Source of the DNA: an uncultured Clostridia bacterium
GTDB lineage: Bacteria > Bacillota > Clostridia > Christensenellales > Borkfalkiaceae
Assembly: GCA_947625605.1 (NCBI GenBank)
Contig: CANQOY010000004.1
Coordinates: 26,255-90,254 of the forward strand
Direction of reading: 5' to 3'
DNA: 64,000 nucleotides
In this document: positions 25,928-34,082 of the stretch, piece by piece
Layout of the letters: each line of letters starts with the position of its first letter
Numbering within the stretch: the stretch's first letter is position 1
The notes under the pieces: generated by a model
The model's input: the letters and a program-made list of their open reading frames with translations, nothing else
The model's database searches: none
Told to the model about the DNA's origin: nothing
Translations under genes and position numbers: made by a program

Positions 25928-28900
25928 CTAAACGAGCTTCACGCACGCCTCGGGCAGGAAGGTGCGCAGCTCCGCCATGAGGGCGCGGTTCAGGTTGACG
26001 GAGAGTTCGTAGCGCTTTCCGCCGTACAGCGCCTTGCACTTCGTCCCGCCCGCATACTGCGAGAGCGCCTCCACGAGCTCGTCGAAATCCGCGGCCGAGA
26101 GAGCGCGGGCGTCCAGCCACAGCACCCGCTCTTTCTCCGCGGCGGGCGCCGCGGCCTCCGCAGGCGCCTCGTCCTTGGGCACGAACTCATCCAGACTATC
26201 GAGAACGATCACGGGGAGCTTTTCGGGCGCAATGTCGATCTTCCCCGCGATCCGCACGACGGCGTCCTGCCTCAGATACGGCTTTGCCCGCTCATAGACG
26301 CGCGGAAACGCCACGCATTCCACGCTCCCATAGAGATCTTCCACCGTGATGAACGCCATCGTCGTGCCCGCCTTGGTATTGATCTTCTTGATGGCGGCGA
26401 CGATCCCGCCCGCCGTCACGGCGTCCCCGTTCTTGATGCGCTGGTACACGCGGTCCCCCGTCTCCTCGTCCTCCTCGTAGTCGGCGAGCATGCCGCAGTG
26501 GAAGGTACTGTCCGCAAACGCCGCGGCGTAGGCGCGGAAGGGATGGCCGCTGACGTACACGCCCAGCACGGACTTCTCCTTGGAGAGGAGGTCTGCCGTC
26601 TCCCATTCCGGAAGTTCGGGATAGCTCACCGTGGGCGCTTCCTCTTGGATGAGGTCGCCGAACAGGGAGATCTGCGCGCTGTTCTTCTGCTTGTCCATCC
26701 CCTGCACGCGGCGAATCAGGTCTTCGTAGACCGCGGCATACTGCGAACGCCGCTTCCCCATGCCGTCGAATGCGCCGCCGAAGATGAGGCTCTCCACCAT
26801 GCGCTTATTGACAAACTTGGTGCAGCGCATGCAGAAATCGGGGAAATCCTTGAACTTGCCGTTCTTCTCGCGCTCCTCGATGACGGACTCCATCGCACCG
26901 ATGCCCACGCCCCTGAGCGCGCACAGGCCGAAGCGGAGGCCGTTCCCCTGCACGGAGAAATAGGCCTTGGAGAGATTGACGTCGGGCGGATAGACCGCAA
27001 TGTTCTTTTCCTTCATGTACACGACGTATTTCGCGATCTCGTCGATCTTGTCGATGCGGTTGTTGAGGACGCCCGCGAGAAATTCTTTCGGGTAATACTT
27101 TTTGAGATAGGCCGTCTGATAGGTGACGACGGAGTAGGCCGCCGCATGCGACTTGTTGAAGGCGTAGGACGCGAAGCTCTCCATCTGCGCGAAGAGCTCT
27201 GCCGCGACGTCCGCGGGGATCCCCTTGGAGACGCACCCCGTGATATTGCCGCCCTTGTCGATGTCTCCGTAGATGAACTTGTCTTTCTGCTGCATCAGCT
27301 CGGCGCGCTTCTTCTTGGACATGGCGCGGCGCACGAGATCTGCCTGCCCGAGAGAGTAGCCCGCAAGATTCTGGAAGATCTGCATGACCTGCTCCTGATA
27401 GATGATCACGCCGTACGTCTTTTCGAGAATGGGTTTGAGCAGCGGCGTGAGATAGTGGATCTCCTCGGGTCTTTCGCGGTTTTTGAGGTACTGGGGAATG
27501 AAATCCATGGGCCCCGGGCGGTAGAGCGAGATCCCCGCGATGAGGTCTTCGAGGCAGGTCGGTTGCAGCTGCTTCATGAAGCGCTTCATCCCCCCTTGTT
27601 CGAGCTGGAACACCGCGTCGGTATCGCCCTCCGCAATGAGCGCATAGGCGCCCGCGTCGTCGCACTCCTGCCCAAATTCGATCTTTCTGCCCGTGTCTTC
27701 GAGGATGTAGTCGCACGCCTTCTTGATATCCGTGAGCGTCGTAAGGGCCAGAAAGTCCATTTTGAGCATGCCGATGGATTCGACCTCTTTCATGTCGAAC
27801 TGCGTCGTGATATCTTCGCCGTTTCGGCTGAGCGGGACGTTGTCCGCGATCTTCTTGCGGCAGATGACGACGCCCGCCGCGTGCATGGAGGTGTTGCGGG
27901 GCATGCCTTCGAGTTTGAGCCCCATATCTATGACACGTTTGAGCGTCTCGTCCGATGTGTAGATCTCGATGAACTCCGAATTGCGCTTGGCCTCCTGCGC
28001 GGCAAGTTTCTTGGCCGCCTCGTCGTGCTTTTCGGGGTCCCCCTCCGACGCGGCTACCTCCCGCCTCAATTCCTCCAAATCGAGGCCGAGAAGCTCGCGG
28101 ATCGTGGATTTCCCGTCCATGAGTTTGGTGACGCGGTCGGTCTCCGCATAGGGAACGCGCATGACGCGGCCGACGTCCTTGATCACGGCGCGCGAAGCGA
28201 GCGTTCCGAACGTCACGATCTGCGCGACGTTTTCGGGATGGTACCTCCTCCGCACGTACTCGATGGTCTCCCCTCTCCGCGCCGTGCAGAAGTCCACGTC
28301 GAAGTCGGGCATGCTGACACGGTCGGGATTGAGAAAGCGCTCAAAGAGCAGGTCGTACCGCAGCGGATCCACGTTGGTGATGCCGATCGCGTAGGCGACG
28401 ATGCTCCCCACGCCCGAACCTCTGCCCGGGCCGACGGGGATCCCGTTCAGGCGCGACCAGTTGATATAGTCCCACACGATGAGGAAATAGTCCGCAAACC
28501 CCATCTTGATGATGACAGATAACTCATATTCCGCCCGCTTCCGGATCTCCTCGGTGACCTCGGGATATCTCCCCGGGAGCCCCTCCCACGTGAGGCGGGT
28601 GAGATACTCGGGGGAAGGCGTGCCGTCGTCCGCCGTGTACAGCGGAATGAGCGATTTATCGTAGATCGGGTCTCCGTTCTCTTTCAAATTGAAAGGCGTA
28701 TCCGTATCCGAGATCTTGTTCGCGATCACGCGGGTGTTGGAGACGGCCTCGGGGTAGTCCTTGAAGAGCTCGGCCATCTCGTCGCCCGACTTCATGTAAA
28801 ACTCGTGCGTCTGCATCTTCATGCGCGCGGGATCGTCGAGCGTGCGCTTCGTCTGGATGCACATCAGGACGTCCTGCATCTCCCAGTCCTCTTTCCGCAG

Positions 28901-29512
28901 ATAGTGCACGTCGTTGGTCGCCACAAGCTGCACGCCCGTCTCGCGGGAGAGTTTTGCGAGCAGGGGCAGGATCTGCTTCTGTTCGGGAATGCCGTGATCC
29001 TGCATTTCGATGTAGAAATCCTCGCCGAAGATCTCCTGCATGAAGAGCACGAAATCCTTCGCCAAGCCGTATTCCCCCGCGACGAGATAGCGCGCGAGGC
29101 GGCCCGCAAGACAGGCGGAGAGGCAGATCACGCCCTCGGTATGGCTGCGCAGGACGGTGTAGTCGATGCGCGGGCGGTAGTAGTAGCCGTCCACAAAGGC
29201 GAGGGAATCGAGCTGGACGAGATTGATGTACCCCGTCTTGTTCTTGGCGAGAAGAATGAGGTGATCGGCGTGCTGGTCCACGCGCTTTTTGTAATCGTCC
29301 ACGACGTAGAATTCGCAGCCGATGATCGCCTTGATCTTGTTTTTCTTGCACTTCTCGGCAAATTTCAGCGAGGCGTACATGTTGCCGTGATCGGTGATCG
29401 CCACGGCGTCGATGCCGTTCTTCACGCAGTGCCGCACGAGCTCGTCCACCTTGACGGCGCCGTCTAAAAGGCTGTATTCGGTATGCAGATGTAAATGGAC
29501 AAAATCGGTCAT
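25928..29512 (-). CDS. dnaE: DNA polymerase III alpha subunit
   Basis: The 1194-residue replicative polymerase has an N-terminal PHP domain (HLHLHTEYSLLDG, residues 7-19; ITDHGNM near 40). The palm aspartates lie in SMPDFDVDF near residue 395, and the fingers include the PGPMDFIPQY segment near 675. A C-terminal OB domain (AGGIVAAIKKINTKAG near 1040) contacts DNA. Its ATG overlaps the whiA stop (ATGA), so it is translationally coupled to whiA. No proofreading exonuclease domain is inserted, as expected for DnaE rather than PolC. Confidence 0.96.
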   Translation of the reverse strand: MTDFVHLHLHTEYSLLDGAVKVDELVRHCVKNGIDAVAITDHGNMYASLKFAEKCKKNKIKAIIGCEFYVVDDYKKRVDQHADHLILLAKNKTGYINLVQLDSLAFVDGYYYRPRIDYTVLRSHTEGVICLSACLAGRLARYLVAGEYGLAKDFVLFMQEIFGEDFYIEMQDHGIPEQKQILPLLAKLSRETGVQLVATNDVHYLRKEDWEMQDVLMCIQTKRTLDDPARMKMQTHEFYMKSGDEMAELFKDYPEAVSNTRVIANKISDTDTPFNLKENGDPIYDKSLIPLYTADDGTPSPEYLTRLTWEGLPGRYPEVTEEIRKRAEYELSVIIKMGFADYFLIVWDYINWSRLNGIPVGPGRGSGVGSIVAYAIGITNVDPLRYDLLFERFLNPDRVSMPDFDVDFCTARRGETIEYVRRRYHPENVAQIVTFGTLASRAVIKDVGRVMRVPYAETDRVTKLMDGKSTIRELLGLDLEELRREVAASEGDPEKHDEAAKKLAAQEAKRNSEFIEIYTSDETLKRVIDMGLKLEGMPRNTSMHAAGVVICRKKIADNVPLSRNGEDITTQFDMKEVESIGMLKMDFLALTTLTDIKKACDYILEDTGRKIEFGQECDDAGAYALIAEGDTDAVFQLEQGGMKRFMKQLQPTCLEDLIAGISLYRPGPMDFIPQYLKNRERPEEIHYLTPLLKPILEKTYGVIIYQEQVMQIFQNLAGYSLGQADLVRRAMSKKKRAELMQQKDKFIYGDIDKGGNITGCVSKGIPADVAAELFAQMESFASYAFNKSHAAAYSVVTYQTAYLKKYYPKEFLAGVLNNRIDKIDEIAKYVVYMKEKNIAVYPPDVNLSKAYFSVQGNGLRFGLCALRGVGIGAMESVIEEREKNGKFKDFPDFCMRCTKFVNKRMVESLIFGGAFDGMGKRRSQYAAVYEDLIRRVQGMDKQKNSAQISLFGDLIQEEAPTVSYPELPEWETADLLSKEKSVLGVYVSGHPFRAYAAAFADSTFHCGMLADYEEDEETGDRVYQRIKNGDAVTAGGIVAAIKKINTKAGTTMAFITVEDLYGSVECVAFPRVYERAKPYLRQDAVVRIAGKIDIAPEKLPVIVLDSLDEFVPKDEAPAEAAAPAAEKERVLWLDARALSAADFDELVEALSQYAGGTKCKALYGGKRYELSVNLNRALMAELRTFLPEACVKLV

Positions 29513-30489
29513 TTGTGATCCTTTGAAGTAGATTGACGGGGTCGGCCGTCGGCGGCCCTTTCCTTTTTCTCTTCGGCGCGGCGCAGCCCCATCAGCCTGC
29601 GCAGCCTGTGGTTGAGGCAGCTCTTGGAGAGCGAGAGCGCCTCCGCGAGCTCGGAGAGCGTCATCTCCGGGTGTGCGAGACGGGCCTCGGCCGCCTCTTT
29701 GAGCGGTTCGGGAAGGGCGCCGAGGATCCCCTCCTCCCTGAGCCGCGCGAACGCGACCACCTGTTCCGCGCTTGCAATGGCGGAGCGGTCCGCATTGTTC
29801 CCCATGCAGTTGAGCACGCGGTTTTCATTGTTGCTCACCTCGCGGGAGGCCGAGACCTTTTCCAGCGTTTTGAGCGCGCCCCGCGCGCCGATCACGGAAA
29901 GAAATCCCGCGATCGCCTCGCGGCTTTTGAGATAGACGACGTATTTCTCACCCCGCGTGACAATGCTTCCGGCGAGGCGGAAGCGCTCCAAAAGGGCGCA
30001 GAGATCCTCTGCGGCGTAGCCCGCGAAATCACAGGATAGGACGATTTCGAGATGGTACCCCGTCCGCTTTCCCTCGTGCGGGAGGGTACAGCTCCCGCCG
30101 CCGAGAAAGGCGCCTTTGAGGTAGGCCCGCGCGCAGCACTCCTCGATCGGGTTGGCGGGGCTGTGGTCCGTGATCTCGTCCGCAAAGTCCCCTCCGCCCT
30201 CGCCGAACCACGAGAAGGTGAGCTTGTCCCGCCCGTGTTTGGGATCGCGCACGGCGCCCGAGACCGTCATCCTGATCCCGAAAAGCCGCTCGGCAAGGTC
30301 GAGGAGATAGGTTGCGATCTCCTCGCTCTCGCTGGTGAAGGAAAATCCTCCGCACAGCCTCCCGCCGTCCCCGGAAAGCGCCCATTCCCCGCTCGTATCG
30401 AGTACGGCGGAGAGCAGGGCGCACCTGCAACAGCGGCTTTCGGGAAGCGTTTTCACGAGCTCCCGTTTGATCTCCTGCGTAAAGTTCAT
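29509..30489 (-). CDS. whiA: DNA-binding protein WhiA
   Basis: This 326-residue homologue of WhiA, a regulator of sporulation in actinomycetes and of division in Bacillus, has an N-terminal LAGLIDADG-homing-like half (ARAYLKGAFLGGGS near residue 140) and a C-terminal helix-turn-helix (MTLSELAEALSLSKSCLNHRLRRL near 275). The C-terminal tail is long and charged. It is coupled by ATGA overlaps both to the PHP gene upstream and to dnaE downstream. The genes rapZ and yvcK, usually found just upstream of whiA, are absent here. Confidence 0.95.
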   Translation of the reverse strand: MNFTQEIKRELVKTLPESRCCRCALLSAVLDTSGEWALSGDGGRLCGGFSFTSESEEIATYLLDLAERLFGIRMTVSGAVRDPKHGRDKLTFSWFGEGGGDFADEITDHSPANPIEECCARAYLKGAFLGGGSCTLPHEGKRTGYHLEIVLSCDFAGYAAEDLCALLERFRLAGSIVTRGEKYVVYLKSREAIAGFLSVIGARGALKTLEKVSASREVSNNENRVLNCMGNNADRSAIASAEQVVAFARLREEGILGALPEPLKEAAEARLAHPEMTLSELAEALSLSKSCLNHRLRRLMGLRRAEEKKERAADGRPRQSTSKDHK

Positions 30490-31237
30490 CTGTGCTTTTT
30501 ATATTCCGCAAAGCGGAATACGGGCATTCTCCCGTCGATGTTGTCGACCTGATCGGCAATGCCGACGCGCTCGATTTGCTCTGCCGCGAGTTGCAGATCC
30601 CCCACGCGGTCGGCCGAATGCGCGTCCGAGTCGATGACGAAACGCACGCCCGTGGCTGCGGCGGCGGCGAGTTCCGCTTTTTCGAGCTGATTTCGAGGTA
30701 GGTGCCATAGTCGCGGCAGCACTTGGCGACCTCCGCAACGTCGCAGTACGTCTGAAAGTTGAGGTGGGTGACGATGTCGATCGGGTTCTTTTCGACGGCG
30801 TTGATGTACGCCCTCGTCACTTCGCGGCGGTACGCCGCGGACGGCCCGCAGTGCAAAGTCCTCCTCAGCCAGCCGCCCCAACCGAGTTTGACGTCCGACG
30901 CATGCTCGTAGCGGATGACAATATGGATCCCCATGAGGAAGAGGTCGAAGTTCTCATAGTCCGCCTCTGTCAGATCGCACAGCCCCGATACGCCGCGCAG
31001 GTTGCTCTCGATCCCCGTCAACACGGCGATCCCCGTCTCCCTCTCCGCGGCGCGGCAGTCCGCAATGAGATCGGGCACCCTCTCGCGTTTGAGGCCGAAC
31101 CGCCTGTGCGAAAAGCCGTGATCGGTGATCGCCACGGCCAAAAGCCCCCTCTCCTTTGCGCTGAGCGCGTTTTCGAGCACGGTATTCTTGCCGTGCGAAT
31201 ATGGCGTATGTGTATGAAAATCCGCTGTCAGTTTCAT
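30486..31237 (-). pseudogene. PHP-domain phosphoesterase, interrupted by a single frameshift
   Basis: Translation from the ATG at 31237 (ATGA overlap with the murB stop) gives a PHP-domain protein: DFHTHTPYSHG (metal site), ITDHGFSHR and GIESN. After LEISSKK (near 30685) this frame loses homology. The -1 frame resumes with LAAAAATGVRFVIDSDAHS, the expected PHP end, and stops at 30486 in ATGA overlap with whiA. Restoring one A in a run of five A at the break gives one open frame of about 250 residues. It is therefore either a recent single-base deletion, a sequencing error in the homopolymer, or a programmed frameshift on AAAAAG. The intact product would be a histidinol-phosphatase-like or nucleotide phosphoesterase. 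Confidence 0.8.
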
Positions 31238-32115
31238 GGTATGTATCTGATCTCTTCCCGAAGAAGCACGCCCGTCTTGCGGAAAACCTCCTCTTTCACA
31301 AAGCGGATGAGCGCGGCGACCGCGGAAGAGCTCGCTCCCTCGTTGAGTATGAAATTCGCATGTTGCGGGGAGACGCGCGCCCCGTTTACCGCATATCCTT
31401 TGAGGCCGCACGCCTCGATGAGCGCCCCTGCGGAACATGCGGGAGGATTGACGAACACGCACCCCATGCTCCTTCCCTTGGGAAGATGCGCCCTGCGGGC
31501 CCGATAGTACGCCCGCGCGGCGGCGATTTCTTCCGACCCCGAAGCGCGGCCCCGAAGGCGCACCGCGACGACGGCGATCCCGCTCTGAAACACGCTCTGC
31601 TTCTCCGCAAACGCGCATTCTTCCCGCGTAAACCGCCGCAGGACGCCGCCCTCGATCCCGATCACGCTCTCCGCGACGTCGCAGAGGTGCCGTCCGCCCA
31701 CGCCCGCTTTCATTACGGCCGCGCCGCCCAGCGTGGCGGGAATTCCCGTGAGAAATTCAAACCCGCCCAGCGCATGCGCCTCCGCAAAGCGGAGGAGGGA
31801 GCCGCCGGTCACGCCCGCGCCCGCCAGAACGCACTCGCCGTCCGCAGCGAGGGCATTCATGCGGCGGAACAGCACGGCGACGCCCGCGAAACGGCCGTCC
31901 GCAGGCAGGACGTTCGCCCCCGCTCCGAGAAAACACAGGGGGATCCCCTCCCGCCCGAGAAAGCGCAGGAGCGCGGCCGCTTCCTCCCCGTCCGCGGGGG
32001 ACGCCCATACTTCCGCCGTCCCGCCGCAGCCGATCGTCGTGTTCCGCGCAAAGGAAAAATCCCGCCCGAGCGCAAGCCGCGGAAAGCGCGTGCGCAAACG
32101 CGTATAGAGATCCAC
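31234..32115 (-). CDS. murB: UDP-N-acetylenolpyruvoylglucosamine reductase
   Basis: This FAD enzyme of peptidoglycan precursor synthesis has about 293 residues. Motifs: GAGANVL (FAD loop), TGIPATLGGAAVMKAG and a C-terminal EE. At the usual GS.F.NP catalytic-serine site it reads GCVFVNP, so Cys replaces Ser. I use the GTG at 32115 because GGAGGAGAG lies 5 nt upstream; a GTG at 32139 has no such site. It is coupled to the PHP gene by ATGA. Confidence 0.92.
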   Translation of the reverse strand: MDLYTRLRTRFPRLALGRDFSFARNTTIGCGGTAEVWASPADGEEAAALLRFLGREGIPLCFLGAGANVLPADGRFAGVAVLFRRMNALAADGECVLAGAGVTGGSLLRFAEAHALGGFEFLTGIPATLGGAAVMKAGVGGRHLCDVAESVIGIEGGVLRRFTREECAFAEKQSVFQSGIAVVAVRLRGRASGSEEIAAARAYYRARRAHLPKGRSMGCVFVNPPACSAGALIEACGLKGYAVNGARVSPQHANFILNEGASSSAVAALIRFVKEEVFRKTGVLLREEIRYIP

Positions 32116-32154
32116 TTTATCTCTCCTCCATTCTACCACAACTCTATGCGAATT

Positions 32155-33069
32155 TCAAACGGTTTTCAGAAATTTTTCAAGATTTTCCAGATCTTCTCCG
32201 CGCTCTGCGCGGGAGGCAAGGTCGGCGAGCGAGCGGGCGTCCGCAAAGACGCTCACCGTGCGCGTCGCGCCGTCCGTCTGTACGGGAAACATGCCGATCT
32301 CGCCTAGCCGCTCCGAAGTGGATCCCGAGAGCAGTTCCTCCACAAAGGCGAGCGCATCCTCGCGCTCCGCCGTTTTGAGGAGAGAGATGTATTGGAAGAG
32401 ATCGTTGTAGCCCGTGAGCGGACGGGAAAAGACGTCTTTGCCGCGCGCCTGAAAGCGGCAGATATCGCGCTGCGTGCCCAGGAGATAGCGGTATTTTCCG
32501 CTCAGAAAGCCGGTATAGGCGGCCGAGGACTCCGCCGTCTCCCCCTCGACGCCCGCAAATCTTGCCGAAAGCGCCGTCAGGTTGCTCCCGCCCGCAGAGA
32601 GCGCGGTGCGGCCCTCCGCCTCGAAGTTTTCATCCTCAGAGAAGAGAAAATACCCTCCCATGCACCAGGGGACGGCGAGGCAGTCCGCGCCGATCTTTCC
32701 GCCCGCAAACTCGTACGGAAGCGGAAGGCTCTCCTCCGCAAAGGCGGAGAGCCCCACCCCGAAGGAGAGAAGATCGGGCTTTCTCCCCTCCGCAAGCGCG
32801 GCCTCCGCTCCCTCGGCAGTGAAACTCGTCACGAGATAGTACACCCCCTCACGTTCTGCCTCGACCCGCCGCGCTACGCTCCTGAGAAAGGAGGTGCGGG
32901 AGCCCTTTCCGCCCTCAAACGTGTCCACATTCCAGACCGTGACGACGCGTTGCCGCACGGGCGGCGCCGCTTCCCCCCGCGGGAAGAAGATCACGGAGAA
33001 CAGGATCGCGGCAATGATGAGAAAGGGCAGCGCCCTGAGCAGGAGCTTCGGAATATCGCGTGCTTTCAT
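32155..33069 (-). CDS. Membrane-anchored extracellular solute-binding-like protein
   Basis: The protein has about 304 residues. An N-terminal helix (LLLRALPFLIIAAILFSVIFF, about residues 8-28) anchors it. The remainder (VVTVWNVDTFEGGKGSRTSF near 40-60, PDLLSFGVG near 100, YNDLFQYISLLKTA near 225) resembles family 1 extracellular solute-binding proteins, but it is shorter than usual and has no transporter genes beside it. The start could also be the ATG at 33090; neither start has a clear ribosome binding site. It may be the first gene of the murB operon. Function is uncertain. Confidence 0.6.
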   Translation of the reverse strand: MKARDIPKLLLRALPFLIIAAILFSVIFFPRGEAAPPVRQRVVTVWNVDTFEGGKGSRTSFLRSVARRVEAEREGVYYLVTSFTAEGAEAALAEGRKPDLLSFGVGLSAFAEESLPLPYEFAGGKIGADCLAVPWCMGGYFLFSEDENFEAEGRTALSAGGSNLTALSARFAGVEGETAESSAAYTGFLSGKYRYLLGTQRDICRFQARGKDVFSRPLTGYNDLFQYISLLKTAEREDALAFVEELLSGSTSERLGEIGMFPVQTDGATRTVSVFADARSLADLASRAERGEDLENLEKFLKTV

Positions 33070-33114
33070 AACGATATTGTATGCGCCCATCCCCCGCCCG
33101 CATGCCCGCGGAAC

Positions 33115-33265
33115 GGGAAGAGGGGGAACAAGAATGCTCCCCCTCCGTGTTTTTGCCGACTTACATCGGCAAAAACTCTATTTGAAAGCGGCCCGCCGCT
33201 ACATTCACAATGTGTGCAGGCGGCCGAAGAATATACGCGAAAGGAGAGCTCCAGCTCTCCCCCTC
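33115..33265 (-). terminator. Cluster of three hairpins after the DUF1540 gene
   Basis: Three stem-loops lie in tandem: GGAGAGCT/AGCTCTCC (about 33243-33260), TTTTTGCCGA/TCGGCAAAAA (about 33153-33177) and AGGGGGAACA/TGCTCCCCCT (about 33120-33147). All lie between the DUF1540 stop and the solute-binding-like gene start. They should block read-through on the minus strand. No gene is seen between 33091 and 33266. Confidence 0.65.
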
Positions 33266-33266
33266 T

Positions 33267-33422
33267 TTACACTCTGCGCACAAAGCTGTCGCAGCAGGTG
33301 CAGTGCTCGCAATCGCAAGTGTTTCCGACGTGGATCTTATCCAGCTTGCACTTCATGCCGTCACAGTTGAACCTGCACTCCGTCACGCCGCAGGAAACGC
33401 CGCAGTTCGTTGTGTTGTTCAT
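33267..33422 (-). CDS. DUF1540 small cysteine-rich protein
   Basis: This 51-residue protein (start at 33422, GAGGAGG upstream) has nine cysteines in the DUF1540 pattern: CGVSCGVTECRFNCDGMKC and CDCEHCTCCDSF. Such proteins are common in Clostridia and probably bind metal; their function is unknown. It is a single-gene unit divergent from rplI and followed by a hairpin cluster. Confidence 0.85.
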   Translation of the reverse strand: MNNTTNCGVSCGVTECRFNCDGMKCKLDKIHVGNTCDCEHCTCCDSFVRRV

Positions 33423-33467
33423 ATTGACCTCCTCATTTTCAGTATGGTGCAATTTCGGGAAAATATC

Positions 33468-33496
33468 TTGACAAAGCGCGGAAAAAGAAGTAAGAT
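33468..33496 (+). promoter_or_regulatory. Sigma-A promoter of rplI
   Basis: TTGACA (33468-33473), 17-bp spacer, TAAGAT (33491-33496), with the ribosome binding site GGGAGGT before the ATG at 33527. Confidence 0.8.
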
Positions 33497-33526
33497 AAGG
33501 AAAAAACACGGATCCGGGAGGTCAAG

Positions 33527-33973
33527 ATGAAAGTTATTCTCAGGGCAGACGTGAAAGGCAGCGGCAAAAAGGGAGATATCATCGAGGTATCGGACGGATT
33601 TGCCAAAAATTTTCTCCTGAAAAAGGGTTTGGCCGAGATCGCGACGGCGACGGGCATCAATGAGATCGAACAGCGCAGAACGGCGGACGCCTACCATCGG
33701 GCGGAGGCCGTCAAGGCGATGAAGGAATCCGCCCAAAAATTGAACGGGACGGAGGTCACGGTCCCCATCCGCGTGGGAAAGAACGGCAAAGTGTTCGGCT
33801 CGGTCACGACGGATAAGATCGCCGCAGCGCTCGCCGATTTGGGCTATGAGGTGGATAAGAAGCGGATCACCGCCAAGATCGCCATGCGCACCCTCGGGCT
33901 CTTCGACGCCGAGGTGCGCTTCATGGAGGGCGTCAGCGCCAAGATCAAAGTCAATGTCGTTCCCCTCGAATAA
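33527..33973 (+). CDS. rplI: 50S ribosomal protein L9
   Basis: This 148-residue protein binds 23S rRNA at the L1 stalk base. The N-terminal domain pattern MKVILRADVKGSGKKGDIIEVSDGFAKNFLL is typical. A charged central helix (residues 45-75) leads to the C-terminal domain (VGKNGKVFGSVT...ITAKIAMRTLG). It is transcribed alone from its own promoter and ends at a strong terminator. It lacks the usual partners rpsF, ssb and rpsR, and dnaB is not adjacent either. Confidence 0.97.
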   Translation: MKVILRADVKGSGKKGDIIEVSDGFAKNFLLKKGLAEIATATGINEIEQRRTADAYHRAEAVKAMKESAQKLNGTEVTVPIRVGKNGKVFGSVTTDKIAAALADLGYEVDKKRITAKIAMRTLGLFDAEVRFMEGVSAKIKVNVVPLE

Positions 33974-33986
33974 TTGAAATAAAACG

Positions 33987-34014
33987 AAAAACGCCCAATC
34001 ATGGGCGTTTTTTT
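33987..34014. terminator. Terminator between rplI and adhE
   Basis: ACGCCC / GGGCGT stem extended by A/T pairs, 6-nt loop, flanked by A-run and T-run, so it can act on both convergent genes. Confidence 0.9.
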
Positions 34015-34030
34015 CATGCAAATCAAGCAA

Positions 34031-34055
34031 TTATGTCACGCATAGTACTGTGCAA
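34031..34055 (+). repeat. Palindromic intergenic repeat, copy 3
   Basis: TTATGTCACGCATAGTACTG followed by TGCAA. It has a one-base variation in the CATAGTACTATG core and a decayed left arm. It lies between the 3' ends of rplI and adhE. Confidence 0.7.
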
Positions 34056-34082
34056 AACGGCATTTTTCCAAAATAGCTTCCC

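Noticed and set aside
26498..28522. Plus-strand open frame of 674 codons inside dnaE
   Set aside because: Shadow of the conserved dnaE frame.
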